Source: Rhodoferax sp. BLA1
GTDB lineage: Bacteria; Pseudomonadota; Gammaproteobacteria; Burkholderiales; Burkholderiaceae_C
Direction: 5' to 3'
Length of the DNA: 64,000 bases
Assembly: GCF_013416775.1 (NCBI RefSeq)
Contig: NZ_SZVI01000002.1
Coordinates: 24,476-88,475 of the forward strand
Part shown: positions 45,397-53,743 of the stretch, in pieces
Layout of the letters: each line of letters opens with the position of its first letter
Position numbering within the stretch: position 1 is the stretch's first letter
Made by a program: the position numbers and the translations under genes
Notes under the pieces: model-generated
What the model was told of the DNA's origin: nothing
The model's input: only the letters and a program-made list of their open reading frames with translations
The model's database searches: none

Positions 45397-46764
45397 TCAC
45401 GGCAGGCGTGAAGCGCTCAGCTGCGCGTGGATGGCCTGCGCTGACAACTTGCCGTGTTCAACGGCTTCCACCGTCAGGTCCAGCCCACCGGCGCGGCAGT
45501 CGCCACCGGCCCAGACGCCCGGCTGGTTGGTCAGGCCGTTGGCGTCGGTGGCAATGCGGCCGCCCTGTAGTTCAAAGTTGGCCTGCGCCAGCAGCGGGTT
45601 GCCCAGCGTCTGACCAATCGCCTTGAGCACCATGTCGGCTTCCAGCACCAGGGTGTCACCGGTGGCCACCAGCTTGTCGCCGTGCAGCTTTTGTTGGGCA
45701 AAGCGCACGCCGCCCACGCATTGGGGGTCCACCTCATTGGGCACGATGTCCAGCGGGCTGAGCCAGTGGTGGATTACCACACCGTTGGTCAGCGCCCATT
45801 CCTGTTCAGCCAGGGAGGCACTCATCGCCTCCGGCCCGCGCCGATAGACCATGTGCACGTCCTTCGCGCCCAGCAGCTTGGCCTGCACGGCCGCGTCCAC
45901 CGCGGTCATGCCGCCGCCAATCACCACCACCTGGCGGCCTATCGGCAGGCAGGACAGGTCCTCGGCCTGGCGCAGGGTGGCGATGAAGTCGACTGCGTCC
46001 TGCACACCGTAGAGCGACTCGCCCGGTACGCCAAGCTGGTGCGTGTTGGGCAAACCCATGCCCAGAAAAAGGGCATCAAAGTCCTGGCGCAGTGCGTCGA
46101 GCTGCGCCACATCGCTCAGCCGCCAGCTGTGGCGCAGCTCAATGCCACCGATGGCCAATAACCATTGCACTTCCGCCTGGGCAAAGTTGTTGGGCGTTTT
46201 GTAGCTGGCCAAGCCGTATTCATTGAGGCCGCCGGCCTTGGGCTTGGCGTCAAACACCACCACGTCGTGGCCCAACTTGGCCAGGGTGTGGGCGCAGGCC
46301 AGCCCGGCAGGGCCGGCGCCCACCACCGCAATCTTCTTGCCGGTGGGTGCGGCACGGGTGAAGATTTGCGGCTTGGCGCTGTCCATCAGCGCGTCCACCG
46401 CGTGGCGTTGCAGGCGGCCAATCGCCACCGGCTTGCCCTCCTGCGTGTTGCGCACGCAGACCGCTTCACACAGGTTCTCCGTGGGGCAGACGCGCGCGCA
46501 CATGCCGCCCAGCGGGTTGGCCTCCAGAATGGCGCGGGCCGAGCCACGCAGGTTGCCTTCCCCAATGCGTTTGATGAACGAGGGCACATCAATATGCGTG
46601 GGGCAGGCGGTGGCGCAAGGTGCGTCGTAACAGTACAGGCAACGTTCTGCCTCCAGCACCGCCTGGGCGCGGGTCAAGCGCGGCGTGGCATCGGCAAATC
46701 GCTGGGCGTAGTCGGCGGCGTCGAGCCGACCGGCTTGGATATCAGGGGCAAAGGACATGGACAC
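45397..46764 (-). CDS. preT: Dihydropyrimidine dehydrogenase subunit PreT
   Basis: A 455-residue NAD(H)- and FAD-dependent subunit passing electrons to PreA. N-terminal GltD-type FeS motifs (CLYCYDAPCATACPTHIDV, CARVCPTENLCEAVC), FAD fold GAGPAGLACAHTLAKLG, NAD fold VIGGGMTAVDAAVQAKLLG and the closing GGDCRAGGLDLTVEAVEHGK are present. GTG 46764 follows AGGAG by 8 bases; ATG 46758 is the alternative. It heads the minus-strand pyrimidine degradation operon and is divergent from a thioesterase gene. Confidence 0.93.
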   Translation of the reverse strand: MSMSFAPDIQAGRLDAADYAQRFADATPRLTRAQAVLEAERCLYCYDAPCATACPTHIDVPSFIKRIGEGNLRGSARAILEANPLGGMCARVCPTENLCEAVCVRNTQEGKPVAIGRLQRHAVDALMDSAKPQIFTRAAPTGKKIAVVGAGPAGLACAHTLAKLGHDVVVFDAKPKAGGLNEYGLASYKTPNNFAQAEVQWLLAIGGIELRHSWRLSDVAQLDALRQDFDALFLGMGLPNTHQLGVPGESLYGVQDAVDFIATLRQAEDLSCLPIGRQVVVIGGGMTAVDAAVQAKLLGAKDVHMVYRRGPEAMSASLAEQEWALTNGVVIHHWLSPLDIVPNEVDPQCVGGVRFAQQKLHGDKLVATGDTLVLEADMVLKAIGQTLGNPLLAQANFELQGGRIATDANGLTNQPGVWAGGDCRAGGLDLTVEAVEHGKLSAQAIHAQLSASRLP

Positions 46765-46933
46765 GCGGATGACTCCTGTTAAATCTGACCGTTTGGTCAG
46801 GTTCAACATTCATGCTAGCAAGCCACGTGCCACGGTGTCTGTAGGTAGTCACCCGAAGCGGGGATGGCAGGGTGACGCTCAGGTGGCAGCGATATCATGG
46901 ACCACAGTCAAGCCGACCCTACAAGGAACTTCC

Positions 46934-47419
46934 ATGGATTTACCCCTGCACCAGCTCTCGATGACGGTGCTGATGACGCCCGATACCGCCAATTTCTCCG
47001 GCAATGTGCACGGCGGCAACATCCTCAAGTTGCTTGACCAGGTGGCCTACGCTTGCGCCAGCCGTTATGCCGGGCGGTATGTGGTCACGCTCAGTGTGGA
47101 CCAGGTGATGTTCCGCCAGCCGATCCATGTGGGGGAGCTGGTTACCTTTTTGTCGTCAGTCAACCACACCGGTTCTTCGTCGATGGAGGTGGGCATCAAG
47201 GTGATTGCCGAGAACATCCAGAACCGCTCGGTACGCCATGTCAACAGCTGCTTTTTTACGATGGTGGCGGTGGATGACGAACGCAAACCGGTGGCCGTGC
47301 CGCCGCTGGAGCCCCAGACCCCCGATGAGATCCGCCGCCATGCCGCCGCTCTGGTGCGCAAGGACATGCGCCGCGAGATGGAGAAGCGTTTTACCGCCAC
47401 ACGTTCGCTGGTCGACTGA
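46934..47419 (+). CDS. Hotdog-fold acyl-CoA thioesterase
   Basis: A 161-residue hotdog protein like YciA: MTVLMTPDTANFSGNVHGGNILKLLDQVAYACASRYAG carries the conserved Asn, His-Gly-Gly and Asp of the acyl-CoA hydrolase group. Cleaves acyl-CoA to free acid plus CoA; substrate unknown. ATG 46934 has AAGGA 6 bases upstream. It is divergent from preT and apparently monocistronic. Confidence 0.9.
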   Translation: MDLPLHQLSMTVLMTPDTANFSGNVHGGNILKLLDQVAYACASRYAGRYVVTLSVDQVMFRQPIHVGELVTFLSSVNHTGSSSMEVGIKVIAENIQNRSVRHVNSCFFTMVAVDDERKPVAVPPLEPQTPDEIRRHAAALVRKDMRREMEKRFTATRSLVD

Positions 47420-47427
47420 GCAAAAAA

Positions 47428-47485
47428 GTACTCAAAATGGCTCCTGGCCCTTATGTGACAAGGGCAGGATGCTCTGGTTTTTTGA
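47428..47485 (+). repeat. Interspersed palindrome copy 9
   Basis: AAAATGGCTCCTGGCCCTTAT, loop, AAGGGCAGGATGCTCTGG. Diverged copy immediately after the thioesterase gene, placed as an mRNA-end hairpin. Confidence 0.6.
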
Positions 47486-47601
47486 TGGTTTATTTGGTCG
47501 ACTGGATTCGCAGGGGCACTGCATCTCGGGTTTTAGCAGGTGAGTCAGCGTCACCAAAAAGCTTCACAATGGGCTGGTTTCAACACCACCAAGGATGAAC
47601 C

Positions 47602-47889
47602 ATGAGCCGTTTTCTCACTCACAGCGCCTCTCTGGGCGCCCTGGTCCTGACCACTGCGCTGGGCCTGGGCCACACCAGCAGCGTTTTAGCCGCCACGGCT
47701 GCCGCCAGCCAAGCCAGCGCACCTGCACCCAGCCTGCTGGAGCGCACCCAAAAAGCCACCAAAAAGGCTGCCCATGCCACCGGTGAGGCCATCAGCAACA
47801 CTGGCAAGGCGATCGATAAAAAAGTGCCGCGAACCGAGGCTTATAAGAAGAAACATCCCAACGACGTTCCCGGTTCTGCAGCCAAATAG
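47602..47889 (+). CDS. Small exported Lys/Ala-rich protein
   Basis: 95 residues: signal peptide (cleavage near SVLA/ATAA) followed by a 60-residue Lys-, Ala- and Thr-rich sequence (RTQKATKKAAHATGEAISNTGKAIDKK) resembling amphipathic 'entericidin/YMGG-like' periplasmic proteins. I recognise no family with known function. The codon pattern and the signal peptide support a real gene. Confidence 0.6.
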   Translation: MSRFLTHSASLGALVLTTALGLGHTSSVLAATAAASQASAPAPSLLERTQKATKKAAHATGEAISNTGKAIDKKVPRTEAYKKKHPNDVPGSAAK

Positions 47890-47897
47890 ACGCCTGC

Positions 47898-48065
47898 TCA
47901 AGGCTGGGCGAAGTCACCCCGTGGCGGTGTGTTGTGAAACACCAGACGGCTGATCCGTTGTTTCAAATGGCGCCAGCCCAATGCCAAAATCTCACCCATG
48001 GCGTCCGAGCGTTGCTGGTTGGCCAAGCGCACCTGGGCGTAGATGTCGATGTAGTTCTGGGGCAT
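47898..48065 (-). CDS. Small uncharacterised protein divergent from LysR gene
   Basis: 55 residues starting at ATG 48065, with AAGGA 9 bases upstream. It is basic and amphipathic: YAQVRLANQQRSDAMGEILALGWRHLKQRISRLVF, similar in layout to short DUF1127-like proteins with an Arg-rich C-terminal helix, though I cannot assign it. It is divergent from the LysR gene, so it is a possible target of that regulator. Confidence 0.5.
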   Translation of the reverse strand: MPQNYIDIYAQVRLANQQRSDAMGEILALGWRHLKQRISRLVFHNTPPRGDFAQP

Positions 48066-48181
48066 GGTGGCAAATCCTTGTGTAACAAAAGCCTCTTGTG
48101 GAGGCATGGCGCGAGGTTAATGGCTGTGCTGCCCAGCGGCAAACGAGCATTTTTCAGGCAACAGATCAGAAAAACTCATCC

Positions 48182-49138
48182 ATGTCCTACCGCTTGCCCC
48201 CGCTGAATGCCTTGCGCGCCTTTGAGGCTGCCGCACGCCACCTGAGTTTCAAAAACGCGGCGCTGGAGTTGTCGGTGACACCCACCGCGATCAGCCACCA
48301 GATCAAGCTGCTGGAGGATTTTTTGGGTTACGCACTGTTTCGCCGCCTGACCCGTGCGCTGGAGCTCACGGTCCAGGGACAGGCCATGTTGCCCAAGGTG
48401 CGCGAAGGCCTGGCCTGTTTTGCGGCAGCGGTCGAGAGTGCCCAGGCGCGCGCCAGCAGCGGCAAGCTGGTGGTGGTGTTGCCGCCCTCGATTGCGACCC
48501 GCTGGATGGTGCCGCGGCTCAAGGGCTTCGCCCAGGCCGAGCCCCAGCTCAACCTGCAGATCATCCGCTCGCTCAAGGCCATAGACAGTGACCAGGCCCC
48601 TGTCTCAGCACCGCTGGCGCCGGTGGACCCGCGTGAGGAAGATTCCACCGTGGTGATCCGTTTTGGCACCGGTGTCTATCCAGGTTGCCAGGTGGATCAC
48701 CTGTTTGGCTCGGAGTACATCGCGGTGTGCAGCCCCAAACTGCTGGCCGCCGGCCCGCCGCTGCGCACACCCGATGACATGCGTCACCATGTGCGCCTGC
48801 ACACCGATGCCATCGCCAGCGACCACACAAGCCCGGGCTGGGCCGACTGGTTCAAGCTGGCCGGGGTCAAGGATGTGGACAGCAGCGCCGGGCCCCATTT
48901 CAGCGACTCGGGTCTGGTTTATGTGGCCGCGCTGGACGGGCTGGGCGTGGCGCTGGCCTCCAAGCCGCTGGTGGCGACAGCGCTGGCCCAGGGCCGCCTG
49001 GTGGCGCCGTTTGAGCTGGCGGTGGCGCAGAACTATGCCTATTACCTGGTGGTGCCCGAGGCCATCAGTCAGCGCCCTGCTGTTCAGGCCTTTCGAGCCT
49101 GGCTGCTCAAAGAGGCGCGGACCCAGGCCGCAGGGTGA
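48182..49138 (+). CDS. LysR-family regulator (GcvA type)
   Basis: 318 residues: N-terminal helix-turn-helix (LPPLNALRAFEAAARHLSFKNAALELSVTPTAISHQIKLLED) of the GcvA/AmpR subgroup, effector-binding domain about 95-305. It is divergent from a small protein gene and is followed by the TetR gene of the next cluster, with no sign of co-regulation. The effector is unknown. Confidence 0.9.
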   Translation: MSYRLPPLNALRAFEAAARHLSFKNAALELSVTPTAISHQIKLLEDFLGYALFRRLTRALELTVQGQAMLPKVREGLACFAAAVESAQARASSGKLVVVLPPSIATRWMVPRLKGFAQAEPQLNLQIIRSLKAIDSDQAPVSAPLAPVDPREEDSTVVIRFGTGVYPGCQVDHLFGSEYIAVCSPKLLAAGPPLRTPDDMRHHVRLHTDAIASDHTSPGWADWFKLAGVKDVDSSAGPHFSDSGLVYVAALDGLGVALASKPLVATALAQGRLVAPFELAVAQNYAYYLVVPEAISQRPAVQAFRAWLLKEARTQAAG

Positions 49139-49212
49139 TGGTCTTGAAACAGTGATCAGGGCCTAGGGAAAACCCGCGACTGAATGGACAGGTGGTTTGT
49201 CACACTTGATCC

Positions 49213-49243
49213 TATACTTTGTGAATGAACCAGTTAGTCCATT
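49213..49243 (+). promoter_or_regulatory. TetR promoter -10 with overlapping operator-like site
   Basis: TATACT at 49213-49218 is a good -10 element. Ten bases further, AACCAGTTAGTCCATT (49228-49243) matches a site upstream of the TRAP operon (50040-50055) at 15 of 16 positions. Placed between -10 and the ribosome site of the regulator gene, it would be an autorepression operator. Confidence 0.65.
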
Positions 49244-49254
49244 CGGAGCAGAAG

Positions 49255-49914
49255 GTGACTACCAAAACAGACCCTCAGGCAGGGGGCAAGCACACCACCC
49301 GCACCAACGACCCCGAGCGCACCATGGCTGGCATTTTGGACATGGCCACCAAGGAGTTTGCAGAGAAGGGCCTGAGCGGCGCACGCATCGACGCCATTGC
49401 GGCTGCCACCCGCACCAGCAAACGCATGATTTACTACTACTTTGGTAGCAAAGAGGGTTTGTATGTGGCGGTTCTCGAAGAGTCTTACCGTCGCATGCGG
49501 TCGATCGAAGCCGAATTGCACCTGGAAAATCTGGCCCCCGAAGCGGCACTGCGCCGCCTGGTCGAGTTCACCTTTGACCACCATTGGGGCAACCCGGACT
49601 ACATCCGCCTGGTGATGAACGAAAACATCGAACGTGGCACCTACCTGGCGCAAAGCAAAAGCATCCAGCAGCTCAATGTGCCCGCCATTGCCGCCATCCG
49701 CGAGTTATACGACCGGGGTGTGGCGCAGGGTGTGTTTCGGCCCGGGCTCGATGCCACTGACATCCACGCATCGATCTCGGCACTGACGTTTTTCAACGTC
49801 TCCAACCAACACACTTTCGGGTTGATTTTCAAGGGCGCCCCCAGCGGTGAGGCCGCGCTGGCGGCACGGCGAAACAGCATCACCGAGATGGTGGTGCGTT
49901 TTGTGTTGCGCTGA
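49255..49914 (+). CDS. TetR-family regulator of the TRAP/citrate lyase cluster
   Basis: 219 residues: N-terminal helix-turn-helix (LDMATKEFAEKGLSGARIDAIAAATRTSKRMIYYYFGSKEGLYVAVL) and a ligand-binding C-terminal domain with a TetR_C-like NENIERGTYLAQS segment. I take GTG 49255 as the start because GGAG lies 6 bases upstream; the in-frame ATG at 49225 sits on the promoter, only 6 bases after the -10. The shared operator-like site suggests it represses itself and the operon from 50085, with the imported acid or a CoA ester as plausible inducer. Confidence 0.88.
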   Translation: MTTKTDPQAGGKHTTRTNDPERTMAGILDMATKEFAEKGLSGARIDAIAAATRTSKRMIYYYFGSKEGLYVAVLEESYRRMRSIEAELHLENLAPEAALRRLVEFTFDHHWGNPDYIRLVMNENIERGTYLAQSKSIQQLNVPAIAAIRELYDRGVAQGVFRPGLDATDIHASISALTFFNVSNQHTFGLIFKGAPSGEAALAARRNSITEMVVRFVLR

Positions 49915-50036
49915 GTTTTCCACAGGTAGTTCCGACGACCGCTCACCACAGTGGGTGTGAATCGAGGTACTTTTTTGCCACTTTGCTTCGACTTCGTCGG
50001 TTGTCCAAGCGCTAGGGTAAACACTGATCATATAAA

Positions 50037-50055
50037 ACTAACCAGTTAGTACATT
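50037..50055 (+). promoter_or_regulatory. Operator-like palindrome upstream of the TRAP operon
   Basis: ACTAAC-CA-GTTAGT (50037-50050) is a perfect 6-base palindrome with a 2-base centre, followed by ACATT. It immediately follows a TATAAA at 50031-50036 that could be the operon -10. The 16 bases 50040-50055 recur at the regulator's own promoter. Confidence 0.65.
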
Positions 50056-50084
50056 AATAAGTCACGCAAGTTTGGAGACGCGAG

Positions 50085-50660
50085 ATGGTTCAAAAATTGA
50101 TCGGTCGCTATTGCCAGTTGTTGACCGTGATCATCGTCATTTGCCTGGTGCTGATGGTGCTCATGGTGTTTGGCAACGTGGTGATGCGGTACGCCTTCAA
50201 TTCGGGCATCACAGTGTCTGAGGAACTGTCCCGCTGGTTGTTCCTGTGGCTGATTTTTCTGGGCGCCAGTATTGCGGTGCATGAGCAGTGCCACATGGGC
50301 AGCGACATGGTGATGGACAAGCTGCCGCCCAAGCTGCAAAAGATCGGCACAGTGGTTGGCCAGCTGCTGATGTTGTGGGTCACCTTCTTGATCTTCAAAG
50401 GCAGCTGGGCACAAACCGCGATCAACTGGGAGGTGTTGGCCCCGGTCAGTGAATGGTCGATGGCCTGGGTCTACAGCACAGGTGTGGTGTTTTCCGTAGG
50501 CACCGGGATCATGCTGCTGAGCGACCTGTGGTTCACCCTGCGTGGCCAGCCAACTCCCACACAAATCCGCAAGGCCCAACACGCTCTCGAACAAGCTGAA
50601 CTCGAACGCCGCTCAAGCGAGGCCGCGCAAGCCGACATCCGCAACGCCGTCAAAAAATAA
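50085..50660 (+). CDS. dctQ: TRAP transporter small membrane subunit
   Basis: A 191-residue protein with four transmembrane helices (about 12-36, 50-68, 88-110, 130-152) of the DctQ family; NSGITVSEELSRWLFLWLIFLGASIAVHEQCHMG is the family mark. The C-terminal tail is charged and cytoplasmic. It forms the membrane part of a sodium-driven tripartite importer with DctM, 19 bases downstream. First gene of the operon under the TetR site. Confidence 0.92.
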   Translation: MVQKLIGRYCQLLTVIIVICLVLMVLMVFGNVVMRYAFNSGITVSEELSRWLFLWLIFLGASIAVHEQCHMGSDMVMDKLPPKLQKIGTVVGQLLMLWVTFLIFKGSWAQTAINWEVLAPVSEWSMAWVYSTGVVFSVGTGIMLLSDLWFTLRGQPTPTQIRKAQHALEQAELERRSSEAAQADIRNAVKK

Positions 50661-50679
50661 ATAGCCCGAGGCAGACACA

Positions 50680-51960
50680 ATGACGATCCTGATATTTCTC
50701 GCGGCGCTGATCGGCTCCGTGGCGCTGGGCATTCCGATTGCCTATTCGCTGCTGCTCTCAGGCGTGGCCCTGATGCTGCACCTGGGCAACTTTGACGCCC
50801 AAATTCTGGCGCAGAACGTCCTCGAAGGCGCCAACAGTTTCCCGCTGCTGGCGGTGCCTTTTTTCATGCTGGCGGGTGAAATCATGAACGCTGGCGGTTT
50901 GTCGCGGCGCATTGTGGACCTGGCCATTGCTTTGGTCGGCCATGTGCGTGGTGGCCTAGGTTATGTGACCATCATTGCCGCCTGCCTGATGGCCTCACTC
51001 TCAGGCTCGGCGGTGGCAGACACTGCGGCGCTGACGGCGCTGCTGTTGCCGATGATGGTGCGCGCCGGGCACCAGAAGGCGCGCTCAGGTGGTTTGATTG
51101 CCTCGGCTGGCATCATCGCCCCGATCATTCCGCCCTCCATCCCGTTTGTGGTGTTTGGTGTGACCGCCAACGTGTCGATTGGCAAGCTGTTCATGGCCGG
51201 TATCGTGCCGGGGTTGATGATGGGCACGGCCTGTGCCATCGCCTGGTGGATCACGGCCCGTGCCGAGGCCGTGGTGACCCCACCCAAAGCCAGCCGGACC
51301 GATGTGGTCAAAGCCCTGCGTGAATCCTCCTGGGCCCTGGTGCTGCCATTCATTGTGCTGGTGGGCTTGAAGTTTGGTGTGTTCACACCCACTGAAGCTG
51401 CCGTGGTGGCGGCTGTTTATGCCTTTTTTGTGGCGACGGTGGTGTACCGCGAGTTGAGCTTCAAGCAGCTGTACGGGGTGTTTGCCGCCTCGGCCAAAAC
51501 CACCAGCATCATCATGTTCATGGTGGCGGCGGCGTCGGTGAGCGCTTGGCTGATAGCGGTGGCCGACCTGCCCGGGCAGCTGATTGCCATCCTGGAGCCG
51601 TTTATGCAAAGCCCCACCACCTTGCTGTGTATCTTGATGCTGGTGTTGCTGATGGTGGGCATGGTGATGGACCTGACCCCCACCATCCTGATTCTGGCCC
51701 CGGTGATGGTGCCGGTGGTCAAGGCGGCCGGTATTGACCCGGTGTATTTTGGGGTGCTGTTTGTGCTCTGCGGGGTGATTGGGCTGGTCACACCGCCGGT
51801 GGGTACGGTGCTCAATGTGGTGGCAGGTGTTGGCCACATGAAGATGGACCAGGTCGCGCGCGGGGTGGTGCCGTTCCTGATCGCCGACATCATTGTGCTG
51901 TTCCTGCTGGTGGCGTTCCCGTCCATCGTGCTGGTGCCGCTGAAGTTTTTCTACAACTGA
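50680..51960 (+). CDS. dctM: TRAP transporter large permease
   Basis: 426 residues, about 12 helices, DctM family. Family motifs: AGEIMNAGGLSRRIVDLA, SLSGSAVADTAALTALLLPMM, GIIAPIIPPSIPFVVFGV and LVTPPVGTVLNVV. Couples sodium flow to organic-acid entry. It is between dctQ and dctP. Confidence 0.93.
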   Translation: MTILIFLAALIGSVALGIPIAYSLLLSGVALMLHLGNFDAQILAQNVLEGANSFPLLAVPFFMLAGEIMNAGGLSRRIVDLAIALVGHVRGGLGYVTIIAACLMASLSGSAVADTAALTALLLPMMVRAGHQKARSGGLIASAGIIAPIIPPSIPFVVFGVTANVSIGKLFMAGIVPGLMMGTACAIAWWITARAEAVVTPPKASRTDVVKALRESSWALVLPFIVLVGLKFGVFTPTEAAVVAAVYAFFVATVVYRELSFKQLYGVFAASAKTTSIIMFMVAAASVSAWLIAVADLPGQLIAILEPFMQSPTTLLCILMLVLLMVGMVMDLTPTILILAPVMVPVVKAAGIDPVYFGVLFVLCGVIGLVTPPVGTVLNVVAGVGHMKMDQVARGVVPFLIADIIVLFLLVAFPSIVLVPLKFFYN

Positions 51961-52046
51961 TTTTTCCCGAGTTGATGCGGTGCTGGGCACGCCGCCGCAT
52001 CAACCCTTTCAACGGCGTCCCGCATGTACCGTAGATGGAGACTCTC

Positions 52047-53054
52047 ATGAAACGTTTGATCCTCAAATCCCTCGTCGCCACTGCTGTCCTGGCGGCGTTT
52101 GGCATGGCTGGCGCACAAGACATCAAAGAACACAACTTCAAGTTCGCCACCAACGGCGCGGGCGAACACCCGTCGGTGGCGGGCATGAAAAAGTTTGCTG
52201 AACTGTTGGCGGCCAAGTCCGGCGGCAAGATGCAAGTCAAGTTGTTTACCGGTGGCATCTTGGGCAGCGACCAGGCCAATGTGTCAGCCATTCAGGGTGG
52301 CACGCTCGACATGGCCGTGATGAATACCGGCATTTTGGCCAGTGTGGCCAAAGAGCTGGCGCTATTTGATTTCCCGTTTCTGTTTGCCAACGAAAAAGAG
52401 TCCGACGCACTGGTAGATGGCCCTGTGGGCAAACGTCTGCATGAAAAACTCAACGACAAAGGCCTGATTGGCTTGTCCTACTGGGAACTCGGTTACCGTC
52501 ACATCACCAACAGCAAACGCCCGATCACCAAGGTGGAAGACATTGAGGGCCTGAAACTGCGCGTCATTCCCAACCCGATCAACGTGGCCTGGGTCAAGGC
52601 CCTGGGTGCCAACCCGACGCCGCTGCCGTTCCCCGAGGTGTATGCCGGGCTGGAGCAAAAAGCCATTGACGGCCAGGAAAACCCGATATCGGTGATTGCC
52701 ACCAGCAAGTTCTTTGAAGTGCAGAAATACATCACGCTGACCAACCACCAGTACAACCCGCAGTCGGTGATTTTCAGCAAGAAGGTTTGGGACGCCCTGA
52801 CCCCAGCCGAGAAGAAAATTGTTGATGATTCTGCCGACGAAGCCACCAAGTACCAACGCCAGCAAGCACGTGCTGCCGTGGCCGTCAACCTGGATGTGCT
52901 GAAAAAAGGTGGCATGACGGTGAGCGAGTTCTCGCCAGCTGAAGTGGCCAAATTACGCGACAAGATGAAACCGGTGATTGCCCAGTTCAGCGCCAGTGTG
53001 GGCGAAGAAACGGTGAAAGAAGTGCAAGCCGAACTGGCCAAGTTGCGCAAATAA
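52047..53054 (+). CDS. dctP: TRAP transporter periplasmic binding protein
   Basis: 335 residues. The signal peptide is cleaved near GMAGAQ/DIKE. GEHPSVAGMKKFAELLAAKSGGKM, FPFLFANEKESDALVDG and the carboxylate-binding segment GLKLRVIPNPIN with its conserved Arg identify a DctP-type protein for a carboxylate. GGAGA precedes ATG 52047 by 5 bases, better than ATG 52035. It is last of the TRAP set and is followed by a 15-base perfect hairpin before the enzyme genes. Confidence 0.92.
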   Translation: MKRLILKSLVATAVLAAFGMAGAQDIKEHNFKFATNGAGEHPSVAGMKKFAELLAAKSGGKMQVKLFTGGILGSDQANVSAIQGGTLDMAVMNTGILASVAKELALFDFPFLFANEKESDALVDGPVGKRLHEKLNDKGLIGLSYWELGYRHITNSKRPITKVEDIEGLKLRVIPNPINVAWVKALGANPTPLPFPEVYAGLEQKAIDGQENPISVIATSKFFEVQKYITLTNHQYNPQSVIFSKKVWDALTPAEKKIVDDSADEATKYQRQQARAAVAVNLDVLKKGGMTVSEFSPAEVAKLRDKMKPVIAQFSASVGEETVKEVQAELAKLRK

Positions 53055-53065
53055 GCTGGTTATGG

Positions 53066-53099
53066 CGGGAGGCGCAGTGAAGTCTCACTGCGCCTCCCG
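53066..53099 (+). terminator. Strong hairpin after dctP
   Basis: A perfect 15-base stem, CGGGAGGCGCAGTGA (53066-53080) with TCACTGCGCCTCCCG (53085-53099), loop AGTC, 12 bases after the dctP stop. No long U-tract. It may terminate partly, or protect the transporter mRNA so that it outnumbers the downstream enzyme message. Confidence 0.7.
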
Positions 53100-53221
53100 A
53101 CCGCGACGGCTTGGACAACCCGTGTGAGGCCGAAGTCTTGGCACACGACGCCTGCCGCTGCCCAATGATCACACGGTGAATCGCTGGTCGGCAATGACCC
53201 GCACAAACCAAGGAACCCCTC

Positions 53222-53671
53222 ATGAGAATACTCATGCTGCATGGCATCAACCACAACATGTTCGGCAAGCGTGACCCAAAGCAGTACGGCACCATCACGC
53301 TCGACGAGATCAATGCCACATTGACGACGCTGGGCACCGAGCTGGGTGTGGAGGTTGAGGCCTACCAGACCAACCATGAGGGTGAGATGTGTGAGCGCAT
53401 CCACCAGGCCTACCAGGACCAGGTAGCTGCGGTGCTGATCAACGCGGGCGCCTGGACGCATTACAGCTACGGCATCCGTGACGCATTGGCGATTTTGACC
53501 TGCCCGATTGTTGAGTTACACATGTCCAACATCCACGCCCGTGAAGTCTTCCGCCACCACTCGGTGTTTGGTGAGATTGTGATGGGGCAGATTTGCGGCT
53601 TCGGTGTGGACAGTTACCTGCTGGGTTTGCGCGCCGCTGTCTCGGCCGCCAGGGCGCGTGCCTCTGACTGA
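53222..53671 (+). CDS. Divergent type II 3-dehydroquinate dehydratase
   Basis: 149 residues of the AroQ fold. Catalytic residues are kept: Arg and Tyr in GKRDPKQYG, Asn and His in NAGAWTHYS, Glu-His-Ser in VELHMSN, and both Arg in HAREVFRHHS. Substrate-loop positions differ from housekeeping AroQ: NGPN is HGIN, NAGG(L)TH is NAGAWTH. It is therefore probably a catabolic relative (quinate-type or a related beta-hydroxyketone dehydration). It is located between the TRAP genes and a shikimate-dehydrogenase-like gene, not with aromatic biosynthesis genes. Confidence 0.85.
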   Translation: MRILMLHGINHNMFGKRDPKQYGTITLDEINATLTTLGTELGVEVEAYQTNHEGEMCERIHQAYQDQVAAVLINAGAWTHYSYGIRDALAILTCPIVELHMSNIHAREVFRHHSVFGEIVMGQICGFGVDSYLLGLRAAVSAARARASD

Positions 53672-53674
53672 CAA

Positions 53675-53735
53675 ATAACTATTAACTTAATAGCTGCATA
53701 CCCATATCTAATAAGGGCTATAGCCCATTTTGGCA
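53675..53735 (-). repeat. Interspersed palindrome copy 10
   Basis: Minus strand: AATGGGCTATAGCCCTTAT, loop, GGGTATGCAGCTATTAAG. It lies between the two shikimate-pathway-like genes, inside the cluster. Confidence 0.75.
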
Positions 53736-53743
53736 GAAAAATC

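Noticed and set aside
49225..49254. ATG 49225 as start of the TetR gene (leaderless mRNA)
   Set aside because: It is only 6 bases from the -10 and inside the probable operator; GTG 49255 has a good ribosome site. Leaderless initiation is not excluded.
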